A DNA stretch of 47,212 bases from Aurantiochytrium sp. KH105 (GCA_003116975.1 BGKB01000282.1:1-47212), one strand, 5' to 3'. Shown: positions 20,001 through 29,857, counted from the first letter of the stretch. Translations and numbers: made by a program. Notes: generated from the letters alone by a model not told the origin.

Positions 20001-21143
20001 CGTCTGTATTGCGACTCGTTCAGCGGTGACAAGGCCGTGGCCTGCGCAGAGCTCTGCTGCGATGCGGCTATTGCTATTCTCGATGCATGTGGGGACCCTC
20101 TCTGTGCTCGGGCCCAGTACGTTCTGGCCCGTACGCTCGTCAACTGCCATATGACGATCACCAGTTTCTCGACTCGAGACAAGGCAGCAGACATCGAAAA
20201 GGCGACCAAGATGCTCGATGCGGCAATTTCGACAATGGAACGTGATAATGCACTCCAGGCTGACCTGGGGGCCTTGTACGTCCACCGAGCAAAGCTGAGC
20301 GATCTGAGCGGCAAGCCAGCATCCGTGGTGGAGGAGGACTTCGAGAGAGCCATAGGCGTGCAGGTCGACCTTTACGGCCCTTGCGACCCGCGACTGAACC
20401 TCACCTCCAAGTGCCGCGGCCAAAGCTGGTACTGGCGGGGGAACGTCGCGAAAGCTGTCTTCCATTGGACGCAAGCGTTCTCACACATTTTCGACGGCTT
20501 CGCGGCTCATTCTGTGCCGGCATACCACGTGTTCAAGATCTTGTCGTTCAGCTGGATAGGCTTCGCCAAGCTGCGCGAGGAGAGATCTGAGATGTCGTTC
20601 CTGGAGCAGGACTTTGTCGAACGTACAGTGGAGCCTTACTTTGTGAAGAACCGCCAACATCTTCTTAAGGAGCTGGAGGGGTACTACCCCGGCGAGGCGG
20701 TTCAATGCGACGAGATCGGCTTTGACTGGATCGCAACAAGCCTGCGACGGATCCTGGTGGTCGAAGAGGATGCGCGCCTTGATGCGGCCATCAAAGACGA
20801 GCTCTTCGCAGACTATCAAGTCGATCTCGTCACAACGGTCGAGGGTGCAAAGGAAAAGCTCGCCGAGCACATCTACGCCGCCGTGCTGGTGGCGAGCGAC
20901 AGCGTTGCTGCTTCGGCGCTGGCAGCACACCGAACGATTTCGAGCACGGAAGTGTCGAGTACGCGACCTCATTCCAAACTGATCCGATTCAGCGATGAAG
21001 AACTTGATGATGACGGTGAGTTTGACGTGCATCGTCCCGCGGACTTGCAACGCGTTTTATCGGACGCCTTTTTTGAGCACACTGCACGTCTTGCTGTTGC
21101 CTTTGCGAAGCTTCCGCGCATGTCTCCGCACCTTACAGCCTAA
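17067..21143 (+). CDS. Array copy D: TIR-like/TPR-like/receiver-like protein, usual start lost
   Basis: The homologous frame opens right after a TAG at 16983-16985, and the conserved MDEEAMEN start is deleted. The first in-frame ATG is 17067 (MPAHGEQVPQQHGA), giving 1358 aa. Translation from a TTG at 16989 is conceivable but unlikely in a eukaryote. Like B, it has two N-terminal repeat units of about 110 aa. The region before the middle domain has a unique stretch (about 215-250). The TIR-like, TPR-like and receiver-like regions are intact and match the other copies. Shared changes with E (FLEQDFVERTVEPYFVKNRQH, split by position: FLEQDFVERT then PYFVKNRQH) mark D and E as closest relatives at the 3' end. 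Expression is less certain because the leader is also altered. Confidence 0.65.
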   Translation: MPAHGEQVPQQHGAESLVGDSQQELEADQEVPELPAASSGGNDLPQAAAPSANEWQQTDLLQPTEEKLPQALFETEPGCVEDAPRVPAYGAHDGLQQGPWTIPTNETAVPVHREQVPQQHGAGLLFGNSQQELEANQEFRGLPAASSKGNDLPQAADSKELRADSILDPREIESIDQRDAGADLHPLTESRNTTAGGKAGIDAHEGNNAPEPTEKESPQATLSKEERCVFSILQVHGTAQANEIRYGHVEDHPAIFFLVSLENGALGEYQDLLTLISTCINDPERISLGKQEHAKQCKSRFMDLDKIRKPIEKALEIGRPPSVFVYTETFSGCNQSDITDLHNFLKRLVTNTNSTSKKMSTIWSNAQNHVANRGPQQIGWNGNMYKFSQRVVDHLVELSVSQHVSSTYDMHRKITEWRAWCNVQTITELVRGAKTFLNEGNQFGLINLLLSKYVDVHELNNLRSSFTSFCESKKKYGWLLRRIGWLLCGQRPERPQTNPPREPLPLAHFARWTAAILFISPEDLLAKEPEELKAWLDGVVHDVSKKGNNKASGQKRSSPSRSAASSPADKRQRTDGTMVHGALATLARLPMLSFRYMFEFLQSQFSALLPSQVPLLMGPSTAEDKHHAKPRARGVSSAFVKLLSRLVASNTLDKLDAFQVADLLAEKMDREVDDEEGGFTGLESFLGSEHGAAMRDELLGLAEGPAEKDTSTWFDKATHFVCYHPERPFQTVIDSLVDDSQPRAYWWIDLVSNARPRGQNDSTRVDSFVAIRSTQSFAMVIDDWQNPSVVSRESCRAEIAVAVDEGRTLRAVMSNAVREGLEAFSNKVMRSEQDEAPEDDRRDGQTEIDKLRDALQSQDKSLEASNKYSAQIDLKTRLAIIEVILKPAKDLIRQHRGPGNPTPLLDLIESSLDVVDATNAFVALAPAFTIQGRLVEGINMLERIAEKVSKELHGTPKPSRARCADLENVLGRALFSMGRLYCDSFSGDKAVACAELCCDAAIAILDACGDPLCARAQYVLARTLVNCHMTITSFSTRDKAADIEKATKMLDAAISTMERDNALQADLGALYVHRAKLSDLSGKPASVVEEDFERAIGVQVDLYGPCDPRLNLTSKCRGQSWYWRGNVAKAVFHWTQAFSHIFDGFAAHSVPAYHVFKILSFSWIGFAKLREERSEMSFLEQDFVERTVEPYFVKNRQHLLKELEGYYPGEAVQCDEIGFDWIATSLRRILVVEEDARLDAAIKDELFADYQVDLVTTVEGAKEKLAEHIYAAVLVASDSVAASALAAHRTISSTEVSSTRPHSKLIRFSDEELDDDGEFDVHRPADLQRVLSDAFFEHTARLAVAFAKLPRMSPHLTA

Positions 21144-21192
21144 CGTAAGAGCTAAACCCTGAAAGGACCCCGGACAAAATATAAGAAGTTGA

Positions 21193-21933
21193 TAAGCCAT
21201 ACAGCTTGCCTGCCAGCTGTGATGTAGCGCTGCGTAGTTGTTCGTCGTTCTCACGCCGAGCCAGAGTTTGGCGACTTTTTTCAGGAAAGAAAATTGAAAA
21301 GGGAAAGAAGCAGGCGTGGGGACTGTACAGAAGCGTTGTCGTCAAGCGCGGCCGAAGTTGCCGAGCTGCCGGCGTCTGATCTCTCCGCGAAAAAGGACTG
21401 CCTTCTTCGTGACAGCCTTGGCCGGCTGCACAGCCATGCTTCGCATGAAGAACGCCCGCCGACAGCCCAGCAATCTTGCTTCGACCTCTTTCGCCCGGGT
21501 CGGGTGTGTACCTTCCTCCGCCTCCGGGACTTTCGGTCACGAATGCCTGTAAAGCTTGCTGCTCCAGAACACAGATCTGCAATCATTCATCGCGCAAACA
21601 ACTCGACGGCGCGAGGCGCGCTCTGCCATGCCTGCCGACCCTGATGTAAAGCGAAGCGACCCGCGAGGTGCGCAGCGCCTCCCGCGGAGATCGGCTGCGC
21701 CAGCACGTGAGGAAGACTGGCAGCAGAAGCAGTGACACGTTTTCTGGCCGCAGAAACGGCGGTGTCACGTTTCCGCCCTCGGGTGTTGCTCGGTGTCACG
21801 ATTTTGGGCATCGCTGCGCCACGGACGGAAGCAATCCTCACGGGGAAGTCCGGGCGAGCAAACCCGTATCTCCGCAAGGAGACGGGCTCAAAGCGGAGTC
21901 GGTGACAACAGCACTGTTTTGCCTGTTACCAAT
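21193..21933 (+). promoter_or_regulatory. Leader of array copy E
   Basis: Homologous to leaders A-C, with a small deletion near 21490. GTGWCAC motifs are at 21732, 21762 and 21793. CACGTG is present upstream. Confidence 0.6.
21732..21768 (+). promoter_or_regulatory. Leader hairpin/inverted pair, copy E
   Basis: Same sequence as the copy B element: outer GTGACAC/GTGTCAC and inner GTTTTCTG/CAGAAAC arms. Confidence 0.5.
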
Positions 21934-24900
21934 ATGGACGAAGAGGCCATGGAGAACTTGCGCGGTGGCGAAGGCGCCGGAGACGCGGAGATACTTGCTC
22001 ACGCCGATGATGCAGCAAACGCCGAGCCTGTTCAAGGCAATCAAGTGCCTCAGCAGCATGGTGCGGGATTGCATGATGGAGATGACCAGCAAGTGCTTGA
22101 AGCTTATCAAGAGGTCTTAGATCTTGCTGCTGCTCCTGATGGAGGCAACGATCTTCCGCAGGCTGCTGCTGCTTATGCCAATGATTGGCAGGAGGTGGCT
22201 GAAAATCTTCAGCCCACGGAGGAAGAGTCTCTTGAGGCTACTATCAATGAAGAGCTAAGGTCTGTTGAAAATGCACGACAGGGTTGGGGGGCAATTCAAG
22301 CCGATGAAAATGGTCACGTCGAAGACCATCCCGGATATTTTTTCCGATATAGCTTAAGGGATGGCGCGTTGGATGAATATCGAGATAATCTCACGAACAT
22401 CAGGACGTACCTCGACGCTCTGCAAACCAGACCTGGAAATGATTCGAACGATTTCAAACAATGCAAAAGTCACTTCGTGGATCTCAACAAGATTCGACAG
22501 CCTATTGAGAAGGCGCTCGAGATTGGCGGTCCACCTTCTGACTCTGATTATCTTGAAACTTTTTCTGGGTACAATCAGTCCAATATCACAGACTTGCACA
22601 ACTTTCTGAAAAGGCTGGTCACCAACACCAACTCTACATCCCAGCAGATGATCACGATATGGTCCAACGCCCGGAGGCGTATCGAAAATCGTGGTCCGCA
22701 ACAAATCGGGGGGAATGGAAACATGTACAAGTTCTCTCAGTGCGTCGTGAATCACCTGGTCGAGCTTTCTGGGAGTCAGCATGACATTTACGAATTGCAT
22801 GAAAAGATTACTGAGTGGATCGCCTGGTGCAATGTGCAGACCATTACAACGCTCGTTCTCGAGAATGGGAACTTTCGCAAAGATGGAAATCAGTTTGGCC
22901 TCATGAATTACCTTCTCAGCAAGTATGTAGACGTCCATGGGCTGAACAATCTGCGTTCTTCATTCGTAAGCTTCTGTGAAAGTAAAAAGAAATATGGTTG
23001 GCTCCTCCGCCGTATTGGGTGGCTACTTTGCGGGCAACGCCCTGGGCTGCCCCAGGCAAGTCCTCCAGAAGATACCTTACCACTCGCACATTTTGCCAAA
23101 TGGACCGCTGCAATTCTCTTTATGGTTCCAGAGACGTTTCTTGCGAAATCGCCCGAGAAACTCAGGGTTTGGCTTGAGGATGTGGTGCGCGACGTCAGCA
23201 AAAAAGCAAACAATCAAGCCTCCGGCCAAAAGCGTTTATCGTCATCTGGATCTGCGGCCTCGTCACAATCGAACACGAGGCGTCGCACCAACGGGAACAT
23301 GGGTCAAGCTCCTCTCGCGACCCTTGCTCGGCTGCCAATGCTCTCGTTTCGTTACATTCTCGAATTTGTGCAATCTCAATTTTCGGCACTTTTCCCTTTC
23401 CAGGTGCCTCTGCTGATGGGACCCAGCGCACCCGAGAGCAAACATCGTGCCAAGCCTCGTGTACGAGGCGTCAGCTCGGCATTCGTCAAACTCTTGGGCA
23501 GCTTCATTGCCTCCAACACACTCGATAAACTCGATGCCTTTCAAGTAGCAGACTTGCTTGCCGAAAAGATGGATCGCGAGGTCGATGATGAAGAAGGAGG
23601 CTTCACCGGCCTGGAGAGCTTTCTAGGCTCGGAGCATGGTGCCGCCATGCGAGACGAGCTGCTTGGGCTGGCCGAAGGTCCGGCGGAGAAGGACACGAGC
23701 ACCTGGTTTGACAAGGCGACGCACTTTGTCTGCTACCACCCCGAGCGACCCTTCCAGACTGTCATCGATAGTCTGGTCGACGATTCGCAACCTCGCGCCT
23801 ACTGGTGGATCGACCTCGTGAGCAACGCAAGGCCAAGAGGTCAGAACGAAAGTACGCGTGTGGACTCGTTTGTCGCCATTCGGTCAACACAGAGTTTCGC
23901 CATGGTCATCGATGACTGGCAGAACCCTTCTGTGGTCTCTCGCGAGTCGTGCCGCGCTGAAATCGCCGTTGCTGTTGATGAAGGCCGGACCCTGCGTGCC
24001 GTCATGCCCAAGGCCATTCGTGAGGACCTAAACGCGTTCAGCAAAAACGTCATGAGCCTGAAAAAAGACGAAGCACCGGAGGACGACCGTCGAGACGGCC
24101 AGGCTGAAATCGACAAGCTCCGCGACGCGCTTCAAAGCCAAGACAAGAGCCTAGAAGCCTCAAACGAGTACAGTGCGCAGATTGACTTGAAGACGCGTTT
24201 GGCAATCATAGAAGTCATTCTCAAGCCCGCCAAAGATCTCATCAGACAGCACACAGGACTCGGGAACCCCACGCCGCTGTTGGATCTCATCGAAAGCAGC
24301 CTGGATGTTGTCGACGCCACGAATGCATTTGTCTCACTCGCCCCGGCATTCACCATCCAAGGGAGGCTCGTGGAAGGGATCAACATGCTTGAGCGCATCG
24401 CCGAAAAGGTCAGCAAAGAGCTGCATGGTACCCCGAAACCGTCGCGCGCGCGCTGTGCCGATCTGGAAAACGTATTGGGACGTGCGCTCTTTTCCATGGG
24501 TCGTCTGTATTGCGACTCGTTCAGCGGCGACAAGGCCGTGGCCTGCGCAGAGCTCTGCTGCGATGCGGCCATTGCTATTCTCGAAGCATGTGGGGACCCT
24601 CTCTGTGCTCGAGCCCAGTACGTTCTGGCCCGTACGCTCGTCAACTGCCATATGACGATCACCAGTTTCTCGGCTCGAGACAAGGTAGCAGACATCGAAA
24701 AGGCGACCAAGATGCTTGATGCCGCTATCGCGTCAATGGAACGTGATAATGCACTCCAGGCTGACCTGGGGGCCTTGTACGTCCACCGAGCAAAGCTGAG
24801 CGATCTGAGCGGCAAACCAGCATCCGTGGTGGAGGAGGACTTCGAGAGAGCCATAGGCGTGCAGGTCGACCTTTACGGCCCTTGCGACCCGCGACTGAAC

Positions 24901-25644
24901 CTCACCTCCAAGTGCCGCGGTCAAAGCTGGTACTGGCGGGGGAACGTCGCGAAAGCTGTCTTCCATTGGACGCAATCGTTCTCGCACATTTTCGACGGCT
25001 TCGCGGTCCATTCTGTGCCGGCATACCACGTGTTCAAGATCTTGTCGTTCAGCTGGATAGGCTTCGCCAAGCTGCGCGAGGAGAGATCTGAGATGTCGTT
25101 CCTGGAGCAGGACTTTGTCGAACGTACAGTGGAGCCTTACTTTGTGAAGAACCGCCAACATCTTTTTAAGGAGCTGGAGGGGTACTACCCCGGCGAGGCG
25201 GTTCAATGCGACGAGATCGGCTTTGACTGGATCGCAACGAGCCTGCGACGGATCTTGGTGGTCGAAGAGGATGCACGCCTTGATGCGGCCATCAAAGATG
25301 AGCTCTTCGCAGACTATCAAGTCGATCTCGTCACAACGGTCGAGGGTGCAAAGGAAAAGCTCGCCGAGCACATCTACACCGCCGTGCTGGTGGCGAGCGA
25401 CAGCGTTGCTGCTTCGGCGCTGGCAGCACACCGAACGATTTCGAGCACGGAAGTGTCGAGTACGCGACCTCATTCCAAACTGATCCGATTCAGCGATAAA
25501 AAACTTGATGATGACGGTGAGTTTGACGTGCATCGTCCCGCGGACTTGCAAAGCGTTTTATCGGACGCCTTTTTTGAGCCCACTGCGCGTCTTGCCGTTG
25601 CCTTTGCGAAGCTTCCGCGCATGTCTTCGCACCTTACAGCCTAA
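21934..25644 (+). CDS. Array copy E: TIR-like/TPR-like/receiver-like protein, mosaic N-terminus
   Basis: 1236 aa from the conserved MDEEAMENLRGG start. The N-terminal half is a patchwork. The first 75 residues are nearly those of A. The next stretch, from TINEELRSVENARQG through NDSNDFKQCKSHFVDL, matches B. DSDYLETFSGYNQSNITDL matches A again. SQQMITIWSNARRRIENRG matches C. FCESKKKYGWLLRRIGW matches D. The rest (basic linker, TIR-like WIDL/DDWQNP/SCRAEI, TPR-like, receiver-like) is the common version. One late difference is SDKKLDDD where others have SDEELDDD. The frame is intact and AATAAA follows at 25682. Confidence 0.8.
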   Translation: MDEEAMENLRGGEGAGDAEILAHADDAANAEPVQGNQVPQQHGAGLHDGDDQQVLEAYQEVLDLAAAPDGGNDLPQAAAAYANDWQEVAENLQPTEEESLEATINEELRSVENARQGWGAIQADENGHVEDHPGYFFRYSLRDGALDEYRDNLTNIRTYLDALQTRPGNDSNDFKQCKSHFVDLNKIRQPIEKALEIGGPPSDSDYLETFSGYNQSNITDLHNFLKRLVTNTNSTSQQMITIWSNARRRIENRGPQQIGGNGNMYKFSQCVVNHLVELSGSQHDIYELHEKITEWIAWCNVQTITTLVLENGNFRKDGNQFGLMNYLLSKYVDVHGLNNLRSSFVSFCESKKKYGWLLRRIGWLLCGQRPGLPQASPPEDTLPLAHFAKWTAAILFMVPETFLAKSPEKLRVWLEDVVRDVSKKANNQASGQKRLSSSGSAASSQSNTRRRTNGNMGQAPLATLARLPMLSFRYILEFVQSQFSALFPFQVPLLMGPSAPESKHRAKPRVRGVSSAFVKLLGSFIASNTLDKLDAFQVADLLAEKMDREVDDEEGGFTGLESFLGSEHGAAMRDELLGLAEGPAEKDTSTWFDKATHFVCYHPERPFQTVIDSLVDDSQPRAYWWIDLVSNARPRGQNESTRVDSFVAIRSTQSFAMVIDDWQNPSVVSRESCRAEIAVAVDEGRTLRAVMPKAIREDLNAFSKNVMSLKKDEAPEDDRRDGQAEIDKLRDALQSQDKSLEASNEYSAQIDLKTRLAIIEVILKPAKDLIRQHTGLGNPTPLLDLIESSLDVVDATNAFVSLAPAFTIQGRLVEGINMLERIAEKVSKELHGTPKPSRARCADLENVLGRALFSMGRLYCDSFSGDKAVACAELCCDAAIAILEACGDPLCARAQYVLARTLVNCHMTITSFSARDKVADIEKATKMLDAAIASMERDNALQADLGALYVHRAKLSDLSGKPASVVEEDFERAIGVQVDLYGPCDPRLNLTSKCRGQSWYWRGNVAKAVFHWTQSFSHIFDGFAVHSVPAYHVFKILSFSWIGFAKLREERSEMSFLEQDFVERTVEPYFVKNRQHLFKELEGYYPGEAVQCDEIGFDWIATSLRRILVVEEDARLDAAIKDELFADYQVDLVTTVEGAKEKLAEHIYTAVLVASDSVAASALAAHRTISSTEVSSTRPHSKLIRFSDKKLDDDGEFDVHRPADLQSVLSDAFFEPTARLAVAFAKLPRMSSHLTA

Positions 25645-25681
25645 GGGAAGAGCTAAACCCTGAAGAAAGGTCGCCGGACAA

Positions 25682-25687
25682 AATAAA
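25682..25687 (+). terminator. AATAAA-type polyadenylation signal, copy E
   Basis: Same tail as copies A and B, about 38 nt after the stop codon. Confidence 0.45.
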
Positions 25688-25709
25688 AATTTATACAATA
25701 AGAAGTTGA

Positions 25710-26458
25710 TAAGCCATACCGCTTGCCTGCCAGCCAGCTGTGATGTAGCGCTGCGTAGTTGTCCGTCGTTCTCACGCCGAGCCAGAGTTTGGCGACTTTT
25801 TATAGGAAAGAAAAGTTAATTTAAGGGAAAGAAGTAGGAAGGGGGTGGTGTGCGCAGGGACTGCATTGTAGCATTGTCGTCCTACGCGCCTCAGGATCAT
25901 CCAAGCTGCCGAGCTGGCCACCCTCCCCGCGAAAAAGGACAGCCTTGGCCGATTGCGCAGCCATGCTTCGCGAGAATAGCGACCGCCGACAGCTCAGCAG
26001 TCTCTTGCTTCGATCGCTTTCGTCCACGATCCCGGTCGGGTGTGCGTCATACTCTTGACACATAACTTCGACCGTCATTCGCCAGCCGCCGCAGACGACT
26101 TTCGGTCAAGAATGCCCAGGCCTAGTTGCCTCTCAGCTTAACGGACATTCACAGTCAGTCATTGCGACGTAGGCCTACTACATGTTGACAGCGCGAAGCA
26201 CGCTCTGCCGTGCCCGCAGACCCCCAACAGAAGTCTCGCGCAGAGACGGCAGCGTAGTTGACGGACCGCCAAAGGTCCGCGAGGCTCAATCCAGCGCGAG
26301 CTGACACGCTTTGGGTGACACGCTTTGGCCGTGGCCGAGCGAGGGACGGAAGCAAACAAAGTTCACGCCCGAGCCCGGCCGAGCAAACCCAAATCTCCGC
26401 AGAGACACGGTCTTGGAGCGGGGCCGGCGCCGCCAGCGCTGCACTGACTGTTGACAAC
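25710..26458 (+). promoter_or_regulatory. Strongly diverged leader of array copy F
   Basis: Only the first 130 nt and scattered later segments match the other leaders. In place of the inverted pair there are two direct copies of TGACACGCTTTGG (about 26303-26329), a rearranged form of the GTGACAC motif. Confidence 0.5.
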
Positions 26459-29400
26459 ATGGAGAACTTGCGCGGTGGCGAAGACCTTGGAGACGAGGAG
26501 GAGCTTGCTGACTTAAACGTTCATGAGCCGCAGCCGGAGAATCTTCATCGCTCTGATTCGCTGTCAGAGGAGTTCAACGCATATGTGGAGGCAGAGAAAA
26601 AGGATGTTGCAGCTCGGCTAAGGGCTTTTGATAACAAGCAGGCCGTCGGAGCCGGGGGTGGTCACATCGAAGATGACGCCGGAGATTTTTTCTGGAGTCA
26701 TGTGGAAAATGACGCGCGCTTTATCAAAAACCTTCGCAAGTATGAACAAATTATCACAAACATCATCCAAAACCCAAGAAACGTCAAAAAGCAGAAAAAT
26801 CGCTTTTATGATCTCTATAAGCTCCAAAAGCTGGTTGAAAAAGTGTTGGAAACTTATAATCACGCAGATGAACTCGACTCCGAGAACATCCAAGATCTCC
26901 GCATCATACCATACCTGCAGCCGCATGTCCTAAGGTTCCTGACCAACTCCAACACTGACGCCAAATCGCTCAAGGCAAGGTTTGAAAGGCTCCTTACGGT
27001 CACCGAAAACCCGCTCCCCGTACAAGAAGCAGGAGGAAAAAAGTTCAGGTTTTCTCAGCGAGGTATTAAGCATCAAGGTGAGCTCGCTATGGCCAGTCCG
27101 AGCGAAAGAGAGACGATGCTCTCGAAATGGCTTGCTCTGTTCTCTTTAGATGCCTTCGCAAAGAATCTTCCGAGTCCGAGAGACAAATTTCACGAAACAG
27201 GGAATACTTTTGGCATCGTGAGTGCCCTTCTCGGAGACTTTGTCGGCCAGGACCCCGCCAGCATCTCGCCTCATATATTTCTGGACTTTGTGAAACGGCG
27301 AAAAGGGTTTACTTGGAGCCTCCGTAAAATCGGGTGTCTCCTTTGCCGCAACTCTCGAGGGGGGCTCCTCGTCACAGACTTTGCAAAATGGACCGCTGCA
27401 ATTCTTTTCGTGAATCCAGAGAAGAATTTTGATGCGAAATTGCCCGAGGAATACAGAGTCTGGCTCAAGAATATGTTGCACCGCCCCAGAGACGAAGCAA
27501 ACAACCAAGGCCCCGGCCCAAAACGTCCACTGTCACCTGAACCAGAGGCCTCGCCACAGCCGAACAAGACACAGCGCACGGACAGGGACATGACGCAAAC
27601 TCCTCGCGAGACCCTTGCTCAGCCGCCAATGGCCCCGTTTGCATCTGCGGACGAACCTCATGCCAAGCCTCGTGTGCGAGGCGTCAGCTCGGCATTCGTC
27701 AAACTCTTGGGCCGCTTCATTGCCTCCAACACACTCGATAAACTCGATGCCTTTCAAGTAGCAGACTTGCTTGCCGAAAAGATGGATCGCGGGGTCGATG
27801 ACGAAGAAGGAGGCTTTGCCGGCCTGGAGAGCTTCCTAGGCTCGGAGCATGGTGCTGCCATGCGAGATGTGCTGTTTGGGTTGGCCGAAGATTCGGCGGA
27901 GAAGGACACAAACCCTTGGTTTGACAAAGCGACGCACTTTGTCTGCTACCACCCCGATCGGCCCTTCCAGACGGTCATCGATAGTCTGGCCGACAATTCG
28001 CAGCCTCGCGTTTACTGGTGGATCGACCTCGTGAGCAACGCAAGGCCAAGAGGCCAGAACGAAAGTACGCGTGTGGACTCGTTTGTTGCCATTCGATCAA
28101 CACAGAGTTTCGCCATGGTCATCGATGACTGGCAAAACCCTTCTGTGGTCTCTCGCGAGTCGTGCCGCGCTGAAATCGCCGTTGCTGTCGATGAAGGCCG
28201 GACCCTGCGTGCCGTCATGCCAAAGGCCATCCAAGAGGACCTAATCGCGTTCAGCAACAACGTCATGCATTCAGAACAAGACGAAGCACCCGAGGACGAC
28301 CATCGAGACGGCCAGGCTGAATTCGACAAGCTTAGTCACGCACTAGTAGATCAAGGCAAGAGCCTAGAAGCCTCAAACAACTACAGTGCGCAGATCTACT
28401 TGAAGACGCGTTTGGCAATCATAGAAGTCATTCTCAAGCCCACCAAAGATCTCATCAGACAGCACAGAGGCCCTGGAAACCTCACACCGCAGTTAAACTT
28501 TATCGAAAGAAGCCTGGATGTTGTCGACGCGACCAATGCATTTGTCGCACTCGCCCCGGCATTCACTATCCAAGGGAGGCTCGCAGAAGGGATCAGCATG
28601 CTTAAGCGCATCTCTAAAAAGGTCAGCAAAGAGCTGTACGGTACCCCGAAACCCTCTCTCGCGCGCTGTGCCGATCTGAAAAACGTATTGGGGCGTGCGC
28701 TCTTTTCCATGGGTCGTCTGTATTGCGACACATTTAGCGGCGACAGGGCCGTGGCCTGCGCAGAGCTCTGCTGCGATGCGGCCATTGCTATTCTTGAAGC
28801 ATGTGGGGACCCTCTCTGTGCTCGAGCCCAGTACGTTTTGGCCCGTACGCTCGTCAACTGTCATATGACGATTACCAGTTTCTCGGCTCGAGACAAGGCA
28901 GCAGACATCGAAAAGGCGACCAAGATGCTCGATGCGGCAATTTCGACAATGGAACGTGATGAAGCACTCCAGGCTGACCTGGGGGCCTTGTACGTCCACC
29001 GAGCAAAGCTGAGCGATCTGAGCGGCAAGCCAGCATCCGTGGTGGAGGAGGACTTCGAGAGAGCCATAGGCGTGCAGGTCGACCTTTACGGCCCTTGCGA
29101 CCCGCGACTGAACCTCACCTCAAAGTGCCGCGGCCAAAGCTGGTACTGGAGGGGCAACGTCGCGAAAGCTGTCTTCCACTGGACGCAAGCGTTCTCGCAC
29201 ATTTTCGACGGCTTCGCGGCCAATTCTGTGCCGGCATACCACGTGTTCAAGATCTTGTCGTTCAGCTGGATAGGCTTCGCCAAGCTGCGCGAGGAGAGAT
29301 CGGAGATGTCGTTCCAGGAGAAGGACTTTGTCGCATGTACAGTGGAACCTTACTTTGTGACGAATCGCAAGCGTCTTTTTGAAGAGCTGGAGGGGTACTA

Positions 29401-29857
29401 TCCCGGCGAGGCGGTTCAATGTGATGAGATCGGCTTTGACTGGATCGCAACGAGCCTGCGACGGATCTTGGTGGTCGTAAAGGATACTTGCCTTGAGAAG
29501 GCCATCAAAGATGAGCTCTTCGCAGACTATCAAGTCGATCTCGTCAGGACGGTCGAGGGTGCAAAGGAAAAGCTCGCCGAGCACATCTACGCCGCCGTGC
29601 TGGTGGCGAGCGACAGCGTTGCTGCTTCGGCGCTGGCAGCGCATCCAACGATTTTGGACACGGAAGGGTCAAGTGCGCGACCTCATTCCAAGCTGATCCG
29701 GTTCAGTGATGAAGAAGTTGATGATGACGGTGAGTTTGACGTGTATCATCCCGCGGACTTGCAAAGCGTTTTATTTGACGCCTTTTATCAGCACGCTACG
29801 CGTCTTGACGCTGCCTTTGCGAAGCTTCCGCGCATGTCTCTGCACCTTACAGCCTAA
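26459..29857 (+). CDS. Array copy F: most divergent TIR-like/TPR-like/receiver-like protein
   Basis: 1132 aa from ATG 26459 (MENLRGGEDLGDEEELA). The shared frame is open upstream to 26258, but the alignment with other copies favours this ATG. The N-terminal 400 residues are much more diverged than in A-E: no VPQQHGAG repeat, and the middle domain is recognisable only by GHIEDDAGDFF, GNTFGI and the WSLRKIGCLLC segment. The hydrophobic LPMLSFRYILEF segment after the basic linker is missing. From KPRVRGVSSAFVKLLG on it closely resembles D and E, which implies sequence transfer into its 3' half. The receiver-like region has local changes (VVVKDTCLEKA, DAFYQHATRLDAAF). The reading frame is intact. 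Confidence 0.8.
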   Translation: MENLRGGEDLGDEEELADLNVHEPQPENLHRSDSLSEEFNAYVEAEKKDVAARLRAFDNKQAVGAGGGHIEDDAGDFFWSHVENDARFIKNLRKYEQIITNIIQNPRNVKKQKNRFYDLYKLQKLVEKVLETYNHADELDSENIQDLRIIPYLQPHVLRFLTNSNTDAKSLKARFERLLTVTENPLPVQEAGGKKFRFSQRGIKHQGELAMASPSERETMLSKWLALFSLDAFAKNLPSPRDKFHETGNTFGIVSALLGDFVGQDPASISPHIFLDFVKRRKGFTWSLRKIGCLLCRNSRGGLLVTDFAKWTAAILFVNPEKNFDAKLPEEYRVWLKNMLHRPRDEANNQGPGPKRPLSPEPEASPQPNKTQRTDRDMTQTPRETLAQPPMAPFASADEPHAKPRVRGVSSAFVKLLGRFIASNTLDKLDAFQVADLLAEKMDRGVDDEEGGFAGLESFLGSEHGAAMRDVLFGLAEDSAEKDTNPWFDKATHFVCYHPDRPFQTVIDSLADNSQPRVYWWIDLVSNARPRGQNESTRVDSFVAIRSTQSFAMVIDDWQNPSVVSRESCRAEIAVAVDEGRTLRAVMPKAIQEDLIAFSNNVMHSEQDEAPEDDHRDGQAEFDKLSHALVDQGKSLEASNNYSAQIYLKTRLAIIEVILKPTKDLIRQHRGPGNLTPQLNFIERSLDVVDATNAFVALAPAFTIQGRLAEGISMLKRISKKVSKELYGTPKPSLARCADLKNVLGRALFSMGRLYCDTFSGDRAVACAELCCDAAIAILEACGDPLCARAQYVLARTLVNCHMTITSFSARDKAADIEKATKMLDAAISTMERDEALQADLGALYVHRAKLSDLSGKPASVVEEDFERAIGVQVDLYGPCDPRLNLTSKCRGQSWYWRGNVAKAVFHWTQAFSHIFDGFAANSVPAYHVFKILSFSWIGFAKLREERSEMSFQEKDFVACTVEPYFVTNRKRLFEELEGYYPGEAVQCDEIGFDWIATSLRRILVVVKDTCLEKAIKDELFADYQVDLVRTVEGAKEKLAEHIYAAVLVASDSVAASALAAHPTILDTEGSSARPHSKLIRFSDEEVDDDGEFDVYHPADLQSVLFDAFYQHATRLDAAFAKLPRMSLHLTA

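Noticed and set aside
24733..25551. Antisense ORFs of about 190-270 codons recurring in each array copy
   Set aside because: They recur only because the sense DNA is repeated. Protein-like features are absent and lengths change with single sense-strand substitutions.
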